Positions 1 through 9,613 are shown, counted from the first letter of the stretch. The stretch: 64,000 nucleotides of DNA from Microbulbifer sp. YPW16 (GCF_021290385.1 NZ_CP089928.1:976501-1040500); one strand, 5' to 3'. Notes: generated from the letters alone by a model not told the origin. Program-made: numbers and translations.

Positions 1-1
1 A

Positions 2-649
2 TCGGCAGGCAAGGCGTTCTACCAGCGCCCGGCACCGGACGGCTCGCGCCCGGGCATCTACTACGCCAACCTATACAACACTGCGGACATGCCCACCTAC
101 CAGATGGAGGCGCTGGCCTATCACGAAGGTATCCCGGGCCACCACATGCAGCTGTCCATCGCCCAGGAACTGGAGGGCATTCCCAAGTTCCGCAAGTTCG
201 GTGGCTATACCGCCTACACCGAGGGCTGGGGCCTCTACTCCGAGCTGGTGCCGAAGGAGATCGGCCTCTACAAGGATCCCTACTCCGACTTTGGCCGCCT
301 GGCCATGGAGCTGTGGCGCGCCGCGCGCCTGGTGGTGGACACTGGCATCCACAGCAAGAAGTGGACCCGCGAAGAGGCAATCGAGTACCTGGGAGAGAAC
401 ACCCCCAACCCCAAGGGAGACCAGGTCAAGGCGATCGAGCGCTACATCGTGATGCCCGGACAGGCCACCGCCTACAAGATTGGCATGCTGAAGATTATCG
501 AGCTGCGTGAAAAGGCCAGGCGGGAACTCGGTGACCAGTTCGATATCCGCGGCTTCCATGACACGGTACTGGCCAACGGCGCCGTGCCCCTCGATGTGCT
601 CGAGGAGCTGGTGGACGAGTGGGTCGCAGAAGTAAAGGCACAGTCGTAA
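2..649 (+). CDS. DUF885 family protein, C-terminal part (5' end outside window)
   Basis: The reading frame is open to the left edge, so only the last 215 residues are seen. The segment HEGIPGHHMQ near residue 41 and the following YTEGWGLYSE are hallmarks of DUF885 proteins, a mostly uncharacterised bacterial family with a zincin-like HExxxH arrangement, often lipoproteins or periplasmic. By family analogy it may be a metal-dependent peptidase, but this has not been shown for most members. A strong terminator follows the stop codon, so it ends its transcription unit. The N-terminus, and with it any signal peptide, is not visible. Confidence 0.85.
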   Translation, partial: SAGKAFYQRPAPDGSRPGIYYANLYNTADMPTYQMEALAYHEGIPGHHMQLSIAQELEGIPKFRKFGGYTAYTEGWGLYSELVPKEIGLYKDPYSDFGRLAMELWRAARLVVDTGIHSKKWTREEAIEYLGENTPNPKGDQVKAIERYIVMPGQATAYKIGMLKIIELREKARRELGDQFDIRGFHDTVLANGAVPLDVLEELVDEWVAEVKAQS

Positions 650-668
650 CACCTTAGAGCGGTGAACA

Positions 669-698
669 AAAGGCGGGCCCCCGGGCCCGCCTTTTTTA
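669..698 (+). terminator. Rho-independent terminator after the DUF885 gene
   Basis: A perfect GC-rich inverted repeat (GGCGGGCCC / GGGCCCGCC) is flanked by A residues on the left and a run of six T residues on the right. It lies 20 bases after the stop codon. The A-tract could let it work weakly from the other strand for the convergent stress-protein gene. Confidence 0.85.
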
Positions 699-745
699 TT
701 GCTATTGCTCCCAAAGACTTTCCACGGCGGATTTCCCCGCAGCTT

Positions 746-1678
746 TCAGTGCACCGGTGACTTGAAATCCCCCGGCTTCAGTGCCAGCAGGGAACAGCTG
801 ATTTTCTGCAGGATGTTTTCCGCCGTATTGCCCATGATAAAACCGGGGATGCCTGTGCGGGCTACGGTACCCATCACCAGCAGGTCGAATTTTTTCTCCT
901 CCACCAGCAACGGGATAAAACGCGCCGGATTGGCGATGGTGTGATGTATTTCCATCGGGCCACCGATCCCGGCCGCACGGATCAGTACATCCAGCTTGGC
1001 ACGGTGTTTGGCGCCGGCCTGTTCCACCACCCGGTCTATCTCCGCATCCGGCAGGTCAAGCGGGAAGTTCTGGCGCAAGTAAGCATCCACATCGTAATCC
1101 CAGCACGAAACGATATGTAAGGTGCCCTCCCAGGAATCGGCCAGTGCGCGTGACAGCCGCAGCAGGCGGATGGCCAGGTCATAGGCATGCCCCTGCTCGC
1201 ACTCCGGGTCTATTGCCACCAGTACCCGGATATCGCTGCGACCGTGGTGTACCGGCCGGCACAACCAGACCGGGCAGGGACATTTGCGCAGTAACTCCAT
1301 GTCCATGGCCTTGAAACCCTTGCGCTGGCTGCGCCCCTCGACATTCTTGATCACCATGTCGAAGTCTTCATCTATCACCCGGTGGATCACCCGCTCGGCC
1401 GGCGTGCTGCCGCACTCTACCTGCAGGGAAACGGGGAGGTCGTCAGCAGCCAGGCCCTCATCCGCCAGCACCGAATCCAGGGAGGATTTCACGCGGGCCG
1501 CCAGGCCGTCCCCATAAGCGTCGGCATAGTCACCGAACGCCTCCGGCAGCGCCGGACACACCGCCATGATATGTAGCTCCGCACCACTACTCCTGACGAG
1601 ACTGACGGCCTGGTGGAGCCCTTCATTGGGCTCGTCGACCGCGTGGCTTACAAATAGCACTTTATGAAGATTCTGCAT
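746..1678 (-). CDS. Tandem universal stress protein (UspE-like)
   Basis: A 310-residue protein beginning MQNLHKVLFVSHA, made of two Usp domains as in UspE. The second domain ends with a good nucleotide-binding signature (GTVARTGIPGFIMGNTAE, the G-x2-G-x9-G-S/T type), while the first is more degenerate. A longer reading frame exists upstream, but its extra N-terminus is unrelated to Usp proteins, so the internal ATG was chosen. Cytoplasmic; Usp proteins are linked to survival in starvation, oxidative stress or low oxygen. It is divergent from the phosphorylase/PRPP/MBL trio, an association that suggests shared stress control (inference). Confidence 0.85.
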   Translation of the reverse strand: MQNLHKVLFVSHAVDEPNEGLHQAVSLVRSSGAELHIMAVCPALPEAFGDYADAYGDGLAARVKSSLDSVLADEGLAADDLPVSLQVECGSTPAERVIHRVIDEDFDMVIKNVEGRSQRKGFKAMDMELLRKCPCPVWLCRPVHHGRSDIRVLVAIDPECEQGHAYDLAIRLLRLSRALADSWEGTLHIVSCWDYDVDAYLRQNFPLDLPDAEIDRVVEQAGAKHRAKLDVLIRAAGIGGPMEIHHTIANPARFIPLLVEEKKFDLLVMGTVARTGIPGFIMGNTAENILQKISCSLLALKPGDFKSPVH

Positions 1679-1879
1679 ATTGGAGAACCAGAAGATCAGA
1701 AAACTGAATAAATACGCATGAGCGCCGGATTCTTGCCCGACGCCACAATTCCCGGTGCCACAATTAAAGGGCCGGGCGGCCGGATTTCCCAGCCGTATCG
1801 GACAGTATGGAGGCGGTTGCGCGGTGGCGCGCGCCAGCAGCATCAAACAGGGGAGACAGCAGCGACATGGATCCAGCCT

Positions 1880-3403
1880 ATGGCACGTGACCAGTACCTG
1901 CGTGCGCACCTGATGGGGATCAACACCCATGAGGAACCGATTGTGTTCATGCGCGATGACTGCGCTATCTGCCGGGCTGAGGGGTTCACGGCCAATACGC
2001 GCCTGCAGGTACGAACGGCCGGTCGCAACCTGATTGCCACCCTCCATACCGTCAGTGCCGAAGTGCTGCCGGGAGGCGTCATCGGCTTCTCTGACGGCGC
2101 CTGGGAGTTCCTCGGGCTTACCCCCGGACAGGAGGTCGAGGTCCGCCATGCGCCCCTGGTCCACTCACTCAGTGCCCTGCGCAAGAAAATTTATGGCAAC
2201 GAACTGAACGCGACGGAAATCAGTGGCATCATTCGTGACATCAGTAACCGGTTGTATTCCGATATCGAAATTGCCGCCTTCCTCACCGCATGCGCCACCG
2301 GTGGTGTGAGCCGGCGGGAAACCAGCGCCCTCACCAACGCCATGGTCCGCAGCGGAAACCGCCTGCAGTGGCCGGAATTCCCACGCATTTTCGACAAACA
2401 CTGTATCGGCGGACTGCCCGGTAACCGCACCACCCCGATCGTGATTTCCATCGCCAGTGCCGCCGGCCTGGTAATTCCCAAGACCTCTTCCCACGCCATT
2501 ACCTCGCCCGCCGGCACCGCGGACACCATGGCCGTGCTGACCGAAGTGGACCTGTCCCTGCGCCAGCTGCAGCAGGTAGTCATTGATACCGGGGCCTGCC
2601 TGGCCGCGGGTGGACGGGTTGGCCTGAGCCCGACTGACGACATCCTGATCCGGATAGAGCGGGCACTGAACCTGGACAGCGAGGGACAGCTGGTGGCATC
2701 GGTGCTGTCCAAGAAAGTGGCCGCCGGTTCCACCCACGTGCTGATTGATATGCCCGTGGGGCCAACGGTCAAGCTGCGTGACCAGGAGCAGGCTCAACGC
2801 CTTTCCCTACTTTTCTCCGAAGTGGCCGAAGACCTGGGCCTGCATCTCCGTTGCATCATCACCGACGGCACCCAGCCAATTGGCTATGGTATTGGCCCGG
2901 TGGAGGAAGCGCGGGATGTGCTGGCGGTGCTACACAACCGGGCAGAGGCGCCAGGGGACCTGGTGGACCGCTCGGTATTGCTGGCCTCCCGACTGCTGGC
3001 CATGGCTACTGGCGAGGACGACCAGGGCTGCGAATTGCGAGCCCGCGAGCTACTGGAATCCGGCCGGGCACTGCGGCAATTTGAGCGGATCTGCGCCGCC
3101 CAGGGTGGAATGAAAGAGTTTCGTGAGGCCCGCCACCGGGCCCCGCTCAGGGCCGGGCGCTCGGGGGTACTGGCAGCGATGGATAACAGGCGCCTCGCGC
3201 AGCTGGCGAAACTTGCCGGGGCCCCGTCCTCCCCGGCGGCAGGGCTGCGGCTGCACGTAAAGATCGGCGAGCCCGTAACCGAAGGCCAACCCATGGCCAC
3301 TTTGCTCGCCGACTCTCCCGGGGAACTGGCTTACGCGCAGGAATACTACCGCCGTAACCACAAACTGTTTTACGTCGCGGAGGTCGCGGAGAAGGGAGCA
3401 TGA
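1880..3403 (+). CDS. Thymidine/AMP phosphorylase family protein
   Basis: About 507 residues. The middle and C-terminal parts match the nucleoside phosphorylase class of DeoA and archaeal AMP phosphorylase: KTSSHAITSPAGTADTM near residue 200 is the phosphate/pyrimidine-binding region and GGRVGLSPTDD follows it. The long N-terminal extension before the alpha domain is typical of the AMP phosphorylase-like branch, which splits nucleosides or nucleoside monophosphates with phosphate to give base plus ribose 1-phosphate or 1,5-bisphosphate. The start MARDQYLRAH was chosen because the upstream in-frame 54 residues are low-complexity and not family-like. Stop and next start overlap (ATGA). Substrate (thymidine, AMP or other) cannot be told from sequence. 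Confidence 0.85.
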   Translation: MARDQYLRAHLMGINTHEEPIVFMRDDCAICRAEGFTANTRLQVRTAGRNLIATLHTVSAEVLPGGVIGFSDGAWEFLGLTPGQEVEVRHAPLVHSLSALRKKIYGNELNATEISGIIRDISNRLYSDIEIAAFLTACATGGVSRRETSALTNAMVRSGNRLQWPEFPRIFDKHCIGGLPGNRTTPIVISIASAAGLVIPKTSSHAITSPAGTADTMAVLTEVDLSLRQLQQVVIDTGACLAAGGRVGLSPTDDILIRIERALNLDSEGQLVASVLSKKVAAGSTHVLIDMPVGPTVKLRDQEQAQRLSLLFSEVAEDLGLHLRCIITDGTQPIGYGIGPVEEARDVLAVLHNRAEAPGDLVDRSVLLASRLLAMATGEDDQGCELRARELLESGRALRQFERICAAQGGMKEFREARHRAPLRAGRSGVLAAMDNRRLAQLAKLAGAPSSPAAGLRLHVKIGEPVTEGQPMATLLADSPGELAYAQEYYRRNHKLFYVAEVAEKGA

Positions 3404-4329
3404 AACCACTGCTATTCGCACTCGAGGAAGGACTGCCGCTCGCAGCCCCGCTGTGCGCACAACTGGGCGCGGAACCAGCTCAACTGGCACGACGGCGCTT
3501 TCCCGACGGTGAAACCTACCTGCGGGTGGACACGCCGCCAAAGAACCGCGACTGCATCATCCTCGCCAACCTGTGTGACCCGGACCCCGGTTACCTGGCA
3601 CTGGTTTTCCTCGCCGCCACGCTCCGTGAACTGGGCGCGGCAACGATCGGCCTGGTGGCGCCCTACCTCAGCTACATGCGGCAGGACCGGCGATTCCGGG
3701 AGGGCGAGGCCATCACCTCAAGAGTTTTTGCCCGGGAAATTTCCGCCCGGGTGGATTGGCTGGTTACCGTGGATCCTCACCTGCACCGCTATGACCACCT
3801 CGACGAAATCTATTCCATCCCGGCATTCGCCCTCTCGGCCGTCAGTACGATCGGCGACTGGGTGCAGCAACAGGAGTCCTCTTATTTACTGGTGGGTCCG
3901 GACAGTGAGAGCCGCCAGTGGGTCAGCACACTGGCCGGGCAGACCGGGCTGCCGTTTGTCGTTTGTGAAAAGACCCGGACCGGTGATCGCGCGGTATCAG
4001 TGGAGGTACCCGACGTATCAGGTTACCGCAACCGGCCGGCGCTGCTGGTGGACGATGTCATCTCCAGTGGCCACACATTGATGGAAACGGCCGCGGCATT
4101 GCAGCACGCCGGCATCGACCAGATCCACTGCGCCGCGGTACATGGGATTTTTGCCGGTGACTGCGAAGCGCAGCTGCAGGCAAGCGGGATACACCAGCTG
4201 TACACCAGCAACAGCATCCCGGGCCCCCACTGCACTTTCGACCTGGCCCCAGTAATCGCCGGGCCGCTGCACGAACTGCTGGCCGGGTCACATCCCGCTA
4301 CCGGCCGTAACCGGGAGTCGAACCCATGA
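3400..4329 (+). CDS. Ribose-phosphate pyrophosphokinase (PRPP synthetase) family, divergent
   Basis: 309 residues in the PRPP-synthetase fold. RRFPDGETYLR near residue 32 and the PRPP-loop LLVDDVISSGHTL near residue 213 are conserved, and DPHLHRYDHLDEIY replaces the DLHAxQIQGFF cation site of housekeeping Prs. KTRTGD corresponds to the catalytic flexible loop. It is therefore a diverged paralogue rather than the housekeeping enzyme. Overlaps the phosphorylase upstream and the MBL gene downstream by 4 bases each, so the three are translationally coupled. A role in turning the phosphorylase product (ribose 1-phosphate or 1,5-bisphosphate) into PRPP, or the reverse, is my inference from context. 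Confidence 0.85.
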   Translation: MKPLLFALEEGLPLAAPLCAQLGAEPAQLARRRFPDGETYLRVDTPPKNRDCIILANLCDPDPGYLALVFLAATLRELGAATIGLVAPYLSYMRQDRRFREGEAITSRVFAREISARVDWLVTVDPHLHRYDHLDEIYSIPAFALSAVSTIGDWVQQQESSYLLVGPDSESRQWVSTLAGQTGLPFVVCEKTRTGDRAVSVEVPDVSGYRNRPALLVDDVISSGHTLMETAAALQHAGIDQIHCAAVHGIFAGDCEAQLQASGIHQLYTSNSIPGPHCTFDLAPVIAGPLHELLAGSHPATGRNRESNP

Positions 4330-5681
4330 ACCTGCTTTTTCTCGGTGCCACCCAGACGGTCACCGGTTCCAAATTCCTGGTGGAGCACGGCAACACCCGT
4401 CTGCTGGTCGACTGCGGCCTGTTCCAGGGCTACAAGTGGCTGCGGCAGCGGAACTGGCAGCCACCGGCCTTCGATATCCATGGCCTGGACGGCATCCTGC
4501 TCACCCATGCGCACCTGGACCACTCGGGCTATATCCCGCGACTGTACCAGCTCGGTTACCGCGGCCCGGTGTTCTGCCATCCGGCCACCGTGGACCTGTG
4601 CAGCATCCTGTTACCGGACGCCGGGCATATCCAGGAGGAAGATGCCCGTTTCTATGCCCGCCACCGGCTCGGCAAGCATGCCCACCCGGAGCCCCTCTAC
4701 GATGGCGAGACCGCCGAGCGCAGCCTGGAGCTGTTCCAGCCGATCGCATTCGGCGAGTCGGTGCGCATTGGAGAGATCACTGCCAGGCTGCAGAGCGCCG
4801 GCCATATCCTCGGCGCCGGCAGCGGCATCCTCGAGGCCGGCGGCAAGCGGGTGGGCTTTTCCGGCGATGTGGGCCGGCCCGACGATGTCCTGATGTACCC
4901 GCCCGATCCCCTGCCGGCCCTGGACCTGCTGTTGCTGGAATCCACCTACGGCGACCGCCGCCACCCGGACCTGGACATACAGGAGGAGCTCAACCGGGTG
5001 GTGAATGAGGTTGTGGGTCGCGGGGGAGTGCTGGTGATTCCCAGCTTTGCCGTGGGTCGGGCGCAGACACTGCAACATATGCTGGTCCGGGCGATGGAGG
5101 CCGGTGATATCCCGCGCCTGCCCATCTTCCTCGACAGCCCCATGGCCATCGATGCCTCCCATATCTATAACCGCTACCCGGAACTGCACCGGCTGACGAA
5201 GGCCGAGTGCCGGCGCATGAGCGAGGGAGTCACCTACACCCGCGAAATCGAGGAATCCAAGGCACTGGATAATATCCAGTATCCCCACATCATCATTGCC
5301 GGCAGCGGCATGGCCTCCGGTGGCCGGGTACTGCACCACCTCAAGCGCCTGCTGCCCAACCATCGCACCACGGTCCTGTTTGCCGGTTACCAGGCGGGCG
5401 GTACACGGGGTGCCCGGCTGATGGCCGGCAGCAGTACGGTAAAGATTCACGGGGAATACATTCCCTGCCGGGCGCAGGTGGAAATGCTAGAGGGACTATC
5501 GGCACATGCTGACTACCGGGACCTGGGTCGCTGGCTCCACTCCTCACAGCTGCAACCAGGCACCGCCATCCAGCTGGTGCACGGGGAGCCGGATGCCGCC
5601 GACTGCCTGCGCCTCTACCTGCAGGATCACACCCGCTTCGAAGTGGAAGTGGCACAGTATCGCCAGATCCTGCGCCTGTAA
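4326..5681 (+). CDS. MBL-fold / beta-CASP RNA-nuclease-like hydrolase
   Basis: 451 residues. THAHLDHSG near residue 59 is the zinc-binding HxHxDH motif, SAGHILGAGS and FSGDVGRPDD carry the next ligands, and GSGMASGGRVLHHL with the later SAHAD gives the beta-CASP and RMMBL parts. Proteins of this build (YsiL/RNase J-CPSF73-like, TTHA0252-like) are zinc-dependent RNA nucleases. Third gene of the overlapping cluster. If it degrades RNA, its nucleotides would feed the phosphorylase and PRPP enzymes; that link is inference. The frame ends a few bases before the convergent hda stop. Confidence 0.85.
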   Translation: MNLLFLGATQTVTGSKFLVEHGNTRLLVDCGLFQGYKWLRQRNWQPPAFDIHGLDGILLTHAHLDHSGYIPRLYQLGYRGPVFCHPATVDLCSILLPDAGHIQEEDARFYARHRLGKHAHPEPLYDGETAERSLELFQPIAFGESVRIGEITARLQSAGHILGAGSGILEAGGKRVGFSGDVGRPDDVLMYPPDPLPALDLLLLESTYGDRRHPDLDIQEELNRVVNEVVGRGGVLVIPSFAVGRAQTLQHMLVRAMEAGDIPRLPIFLDSPMAIDASHIYNRYPELHRLTKAECRRMSEGVTYTREIEESKALDNIQYPHIIIAGSGMASGGRVLHHLKRLLPNHRTTVLFAGYQAGGTRGARLMAGSSTVKIHGEYIPCRAQVEMLEGLSAHADYRDLGRWLHSSQLQPGTAIQLVHGEPDAADCLRLYLQDHTRFEVEVAQYRQILRL

Positions 5682-5692
5682 CCCCGGGGCCC

Positions 5693-6418
5693 TCAGATCT
5701 TCAGGACTTCCTTCACAAAGGGAATGGTGATTTTGCGCTTGGCCATCAGCGAGGCCCGGTCCAGCTGTTCCAGGCAGGCAAACAGGGCACCGGTGTGGCG
5801 TGGTGCCCGGTGCAGGATATACAACGCCACATCTTCCGGGAGGTCAAAGCCACGCCGGCGGCTGCGCTGGCGCAGGGCCGCCAGCTTGTCATTGTCGTTC
5901 AGGGGCTGCAGCTGGAAGGTAAGCCCCCACTGGAGCCTTGAGGCCAGGTCAGCCAGTTCCAGCTCAAGGCCACGGGGCGAGCGCCGTGCCCCCAGCAGCA
6001 TCTGGCCGCCGGCATCGCGCACCCGGTTGAACAGGTGAAACAGCGCCGTCTGCCACTGCGGTTGCCCTTCCAGCTGGTGCATACCGTCAATACACAGCAG
6101 CTCCACTTCCTCCAGGCCATCGAGGATGACGGCAGGATCCATCGGCAGGAGTTCCCCCAGCGGCAGGTACTGGAAACTCCGGCCGCTGTCCTCAGCACTC
6201 TGGCAGGCGGACTGCAACAGGTGGCTGACACCGGAGCCCTCTTCACCCCAGAGGTAAATCAACTGCTCCGGCAGGCTGCCGGCGGCAAAGCCCTGCAGGG
6301 CGGCCACAACCTGGCGGTTGGGATCCTCCGGCGACAGGTAAAAATTGTCGAAGGTGGCGTCATCGCGCAGCGATACCCCCAGGGGCAGCTGCTGCGGCAC
6401 ACCGCTTTGCTTGTTCAT
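5693..6418 (-). CDS. hda: DnaA regulatory inactivator Hda
   Basis: 241 residues, an AAA+ protein homologous to the DnaA core. The N-terminus has the clamp-binding motif QLPLG at residues 10–14, used to bind the beta sliding clamp. The P-loop (WGEEGSGVSHLL) lacks the canonical lysine, as in other Hda proteins. With the loaded clamp and DNA it stimulates ATP hydrolysis by DnaA and so stops re-initiation. The ATG at MNKQSG was chosen because the extra 20 residues upstream overlap the preceding gene and are not conserved. It follows the DUF2066 gene with one base between stop and start, so the two are co-transcribed, an order known from pseudomonads. Confidence 0.93.
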   Translation of the reverse strand: MNKQSGVPQQLPLGVSLRDDATFDNFYLSPEDPNRQVVAALQGFAAGSLPEQLIYLWGEEGSGVSHLLQSACQSAEDSGRSFQYLPLGELLPMDPAVILDGLEEVELLCIDGMHQLEGQPQWQTALFHLFNRVRDAGGQMLLGARRSPRGLELELADLASRLQWGLTFQLQPLNDNDKLAALRQRSRRRGFDLPEDVALYILHRAPRHTGALFACLEQLDRASLMAKRKITIPFVKEVLKI

Positions 6419-6419
6419 C

Positions 6420-7523
6420 TCACTGCCAGCGATAACGCAGGGGATTCTCCGCGCTGCCCGCGGGCGCGCGATAGCCATTGAGGTCGATCGGGTCCTGTTC
6501 CGCCTCGGCCCGCAGTTTGCGGTTCAGTGCCAGGGCATCGCGCAGGTTCCGCATGGGCACGCCGGTACTGAGGGCGAAACGCATACGGTCGCCATCCACC
6601 TGCAGCAGGTCTGCCCGGCTGACCTGGGCCAGGCCCCGAAGGTAAGCCGAGGCCTCGTTGTAATCCGCAAACGTGGACACGCCCACCAGCTCCAGGACCA
6701 CGGAGCTGGATTCACCACCGCCGGCGTCCGGGCGCACCGCGTAGCGCTGGGCCAGCAGGTTGGCGGCCTCATTGACCCCCTGCTGGGCCACGGTTTCCAG
6801 GGAATCCCCGGTGGCGTCAAAAGCATAGCTGCGGCCGCCGTGGATCAGCAGCCAGTTGCCCTGCCAGCGCCCCTGGGACAGCTGCAGCACGCGCCCCATC
6901 AGGCTCGCATCGGGCTGGTAACGCGCCGCGGCACTTTTAGCCGCCCGCTCGTCCTGGGCCCAGAGATTGCCCAGCGGCATGGCGCGCCGGTCAGTACTGT
7001 CGAGTGCGGGGAATTCCAGCGGCAGGCCGCGGGCGATAGCGGCGGCATCCAGGGCGGAAAAGACTTCCGGCGACTCGGTCTCGCTCAGATAGCTGCGTCC
7101 CTCCCCGAGGGTGTCCACAGCCAGCCACACCAGCGTGCCGGGACGGTTATTGGGCCACATGGGCAGCTGCAGTTCGTGCACCTTGGCCGCCACCGCCTGG
7201 GGATCGAAGGTCAGCTGCACGTACAGCTCGTCCTCCTCGGTGACATAGCGGTAACCCTGCATAAAGGACTGCGCCTCCCGCAGTACCGGGCTCAACACGC
7301 CGCTACCGGCAATTGAGGGCTCGCCGGTAACCCGCACGAAAACCTGCTCGAGGCCACGGCTGGCCGCGGCCGCACGGTCACTCGCACTGCGGCTGGGAAC
7401 GGGCTCCGCCACCTCGTAAAGGTCTGCAATCACCCGAGCCTGCGCCGGCAACATCGTTAGGCACAGGGCAAGGGCCAGCAACTTCGCTGCTGTTGCCACA
7501 CCGCGCCGGACCAGCATCTGCAT
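6420..7523 (-). CDS. DUF2066 domain-containing exported protein
   Basis: About 367 residues with an N-terminal signal peptide (hydrophobic LLALALCLTMLPAQA, cleavage after AQA). The rest matches DUF2066, an envelope-protein family of unknown function that sits next to hda and purM in many gammaproteobacteria. Conserved-looking stretches include FVRVTGEPSIAG and QLPMWPNNRPGTLVWLAVD. Two nearby ATG codons are possible starts (two residues apart). Its stop lies one base before the hda start. It is divergent from purM with a 226-base gap. No enzymatic residues can be recognised. Confidence 0.85.
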   Translation of the reverse strand: MQMLVRRGVATAAKLLALALCLTMLPAQARVIADLYEVAEPVPSRSASDRAAAASRGLEQVFVRVTGEPSIAGSGVLSPVLREAQSFMQGYRYVTEEDELYVQLTFDPQAVAAKVHELQLPMWPNNRPGTLVWLAVDTLGEGRSYLSETESPEVFSALDAAAIARGLPLEFPALDSTDRRAMPLGNLWAQDERAAKSAAARYQPDASLMGRVLQLSQGRWQGNWLLIHGGRSYAFDATGDSLETVAQQGVNEAANLLAQRYAVRPDAGGGESSSVVLELVGVSTFADYNEASAYLRGLAQVSRADLLQVDGDRMRFALSTGVPMRNLRDALALNRKLRAEAEQDPIDLNGYRAPAGSAENPLRYRWQ

Positions 7524-7749
7524 CTCTCAAACTCCCCCAAACCACTTATTCGGTTGACCGGCTAGCGCGCTCTACCGGGCCCGGGAAAGGGGCGCCGGCA
7601 CGGCTGCGGGCCGGAATCGATCCCGGGTCAAACCGGGCCAGAGGGGCTATTGTATCAGTGTCGGTTTTTTCTCCCAGCCCCGAGTTCGCACATTTGGGCG
7701 AAATTCCTCTAGAATACGCGCCCTTCGAAAGCCCATTGCAGGAAGAATC

Positions 7750-8796
7750 ATGAGCGATTCCAAGCCCCAATCCCTCAGTTATAAAGATGCCGGTGTCGAC
7801 ATCGACGCGGGCAACGCCCTGGTCGACCGCATCAAGCATGTCGCCAAGCGGACCCAGCGCCCGGAAGTGATGGGCGGCCTGGGCGGTTTCGGGGCGCTGT
7901 GTGAGCTGCCCAAGGGCTACAAGGAGCCGGTACTGGTATCGGGCACCGACGGTGTAGGCACCAAGCTGCGCCTGGCGATGGACCTGGGGATTCACGACAC
8001 CATCGGCATCGACCTGGTGGCCATGTGCGTGAACGACCTGGTGGTAGCCGGTGCCGAGCCCCTGCTGTTCCTGGATTACTACGCCACCGGCAAGCTGAAT
8101 GTGGATATCGCGGCCGAGGTTGTCAATGGCATCGGCCGTGGCTGTGAGCTGGCCGGCTGTGCCCTGGTGGGCGGTGAGACCGCAGAGATGCCCGGGATGT
8201 ACGAAGGCGACGACTACGACCTGGCAGGCTTCTGCGTGGGTGTGGTGGAGAAGTCCGGCATCATCGATGGCAGCAAAGTGGCTGCCGGCGACAAGCTGAT
8301 CGGCCTGGCCTCCAGCGGCCCCCACTCCAACGGCTACTCCCTGGTGCGCAAGGTGCTGGAAGTCAGCGGCGCCGACCTGCAGCAGGACATGGGCGGGGTG
8401 ACGCTGGCCGAGGCGCTGATGGCCCCGACCCGGATTTACGTCAAGAACCTCCTCGAGCTGATCGCTAAATCGCAGGTCAACGCCCTGAGCCACATCACCG
8501 GCGGCGGTTTGCTGGAAAACCTGCCGCGCGTGCTGCCGGAAGGCACCTGCGCCCACATCGATACCAACAGCTGGGAAATGCCCCCGGTATTCGAGTGGCT
8601 GCGCAAAAACGGCAATATCGACCGCCGCGAGATGTACCGCACATTCAACTGCGGTGTGGGCATGGTGGTCTGTGTCCCCGCCGACCGGGCCGACGAGGCC
8701 CTGGGGATCCTGCGCCAGTCGGGCGAGGAAGCCTTCATTATTGGCAGCATCGAATCCGCCTCCGGTGACGAGGCCGTGGAACTCTCGGGGCTCTAA
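7750..8796 (+). CDS. purM: Phosphoribosylformylglycinamidine cyclo-ligase (AIR synthetase)
   Basis: 348 residues, normal length. Catalyses the ATP-dependent ring closure of FGAM to AIR, step 5 of purine synthesis, in the cytosol. [10 protein letters not shown] near residue 63, the [13 protein letters not shown] segment and [14 protein letters not shown] are family signatures. A Shine–Dalgarno (AGGAAG) lies 6 bases before the ATG, and TAGAAT at 7710 is a plausible -10 box with TTCGCA upstream (19-base spacing, weak). The stop TAA overlaps the ATG of purN by one base, so both steps are translationally coupled. Confidence 0.96.
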   Translation: MSDSKPQSLSYKDAGVDIDAGNALVDRIKHVAKRTQRPEVMGGLGGFGALCELPKGYKEPVLVSGTDGVGTKLRLAMDLGIHDTIGIDLVAMCVNDLVVAGAEPLLFLDYYATGKLNVDIAAEVVNGIGRGCELAGCALVGGETAEMPGMYEGDDYDLAGFCVGVVEKSGIIDGSKVAAGDKLIGLASSGPHSNGYSLVRKVLEVSGADLQQDMGGVTLAEALMAPTRIYVKNLLELIAKSQVNALSHITGGGLLENLPRVLPEGTCAHIDTNSWEMPPVFEWLRKNGNIDRREMYRTFNCGVGMVVCVPADRADEALGILRQSGEEAFIIGSIESASGDEAVELSGL

Positions 8797-9467
8797 TGAC
8801 GCAGAAGGCTCCGATGGCGCGGGAGAAATGTCGGGTGGCCGTGCTGATTTCCGGCAGCGGCACCAACCTGCAGGCCCTGATCGACGCGGCGGCAACGACC
8901 GATGCCAGCTTTGAGCTGTGCGCGGTGATCAGTAACAAGGCGGAGGCCTATGGCCTGACCCGCGCCCGCGAGGCGGGCATTCCCGCGGCGGTGGTCAACC
9001 ACCGGGACTATGAAGACCGGGAATCATTCGATCGCGCCCTGATCGACAGTATCGACAGTTATGGCGCCGAGCTGGTGGTGCTGGCCGGGTTCATGCGTAT
9101 CCTCACCCCGGCGTTTGTCCGCCATTACAGCGGCCGCCTGCTGAATATCCACCCTTCCCTCCTGCCCAAGTACCAGGGCCTGCACACCCACCAGCGGGCT
9201 CTGGACGCCGGCGACGCCGAACACGGGGTTACCGTGCACTTTGTCACCGAGGAACTGGACGGCGGCCCACCCATCGTACAGGCGGTGATTCCCGTCGAGT
9301 CCGGTGATACCGCGCAGAGCCTGGCCCAACGGGTACAGGCTCAGGAGCATGTTATCTACCCGCTCGCAGTGAGCTGGTTTGCCGAAGGGCGCCTGCGCAT
9401 GGTCGGTGACCATTCGGAACTCGATGGCGAACGCCTGCCCCCCACAGGAAACGTGGTCAGGACCTGA
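8796..9467 (+). CDS. purN: Phosphoribosylglycinamide formyltransferase
   Basis: 223 residues. Transfers a formyl group from 10-formyl-THF to GAR, step 3 of purine synthesis. The N-terminal VAVLISGSGTNLQALID binds the phosphate, LNIHPSLLPKYQGLHTH holds the catalytic Asn and His, and GVTVHFVTEELDGGPPI holds the catalytic Asp. The first ATG overlaps the purM stop; a second ATG 18 bases later (MAREKCRVAV) is also possible. A strong terminator follows directly. Confidence 0.96.
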   Translation: MTQKAPMAREKCRVAVLISGSGTNLQALIDAAATTDASFELCAVISNKAEAYGLTRAREAGIPAAVVNHRDYEDRESFDRALIDSIDSYGAELVVLAGFMRILTPAFVRHYSGRLLNIHPSLLPKYQGLHTHQRALDAGDAEHGVTVHFVTEELDGGPPIVQAVIPVESGDTAQSLAQRVQAQEHVIYPLAVSWFAEGRLRMVGDHSELDGERLPPTGNVVRT

Positions 9468-9475
9468 GCGATTGC

Positions 9476-9503
9476 GTGCCCGGGACTCTCCCGGGCACTT
9501 TTT
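9476..9503 (+). terminator. Rho-independent terminator after purMN
   Basis: Perfect 10-base inverted repeat GTGCCCGGGA / TCCCGGGCAC with a CTC loop, followed by five T residues, only 8 bases after the purN stop. It separates purMN from the DUF3108 gene. Confidence 0.92.
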
Positions 9504-9613
9504 GCAGCCGGCAGCGGTCAAAGTTATCGTAGGGTCCAGGCACCGGCAGGCAAGGTTTTGCCCACCGGATATGCCCCGCCCCAGCGAACGCCACCAGGAA
9601 AAGGGAGATCGCC

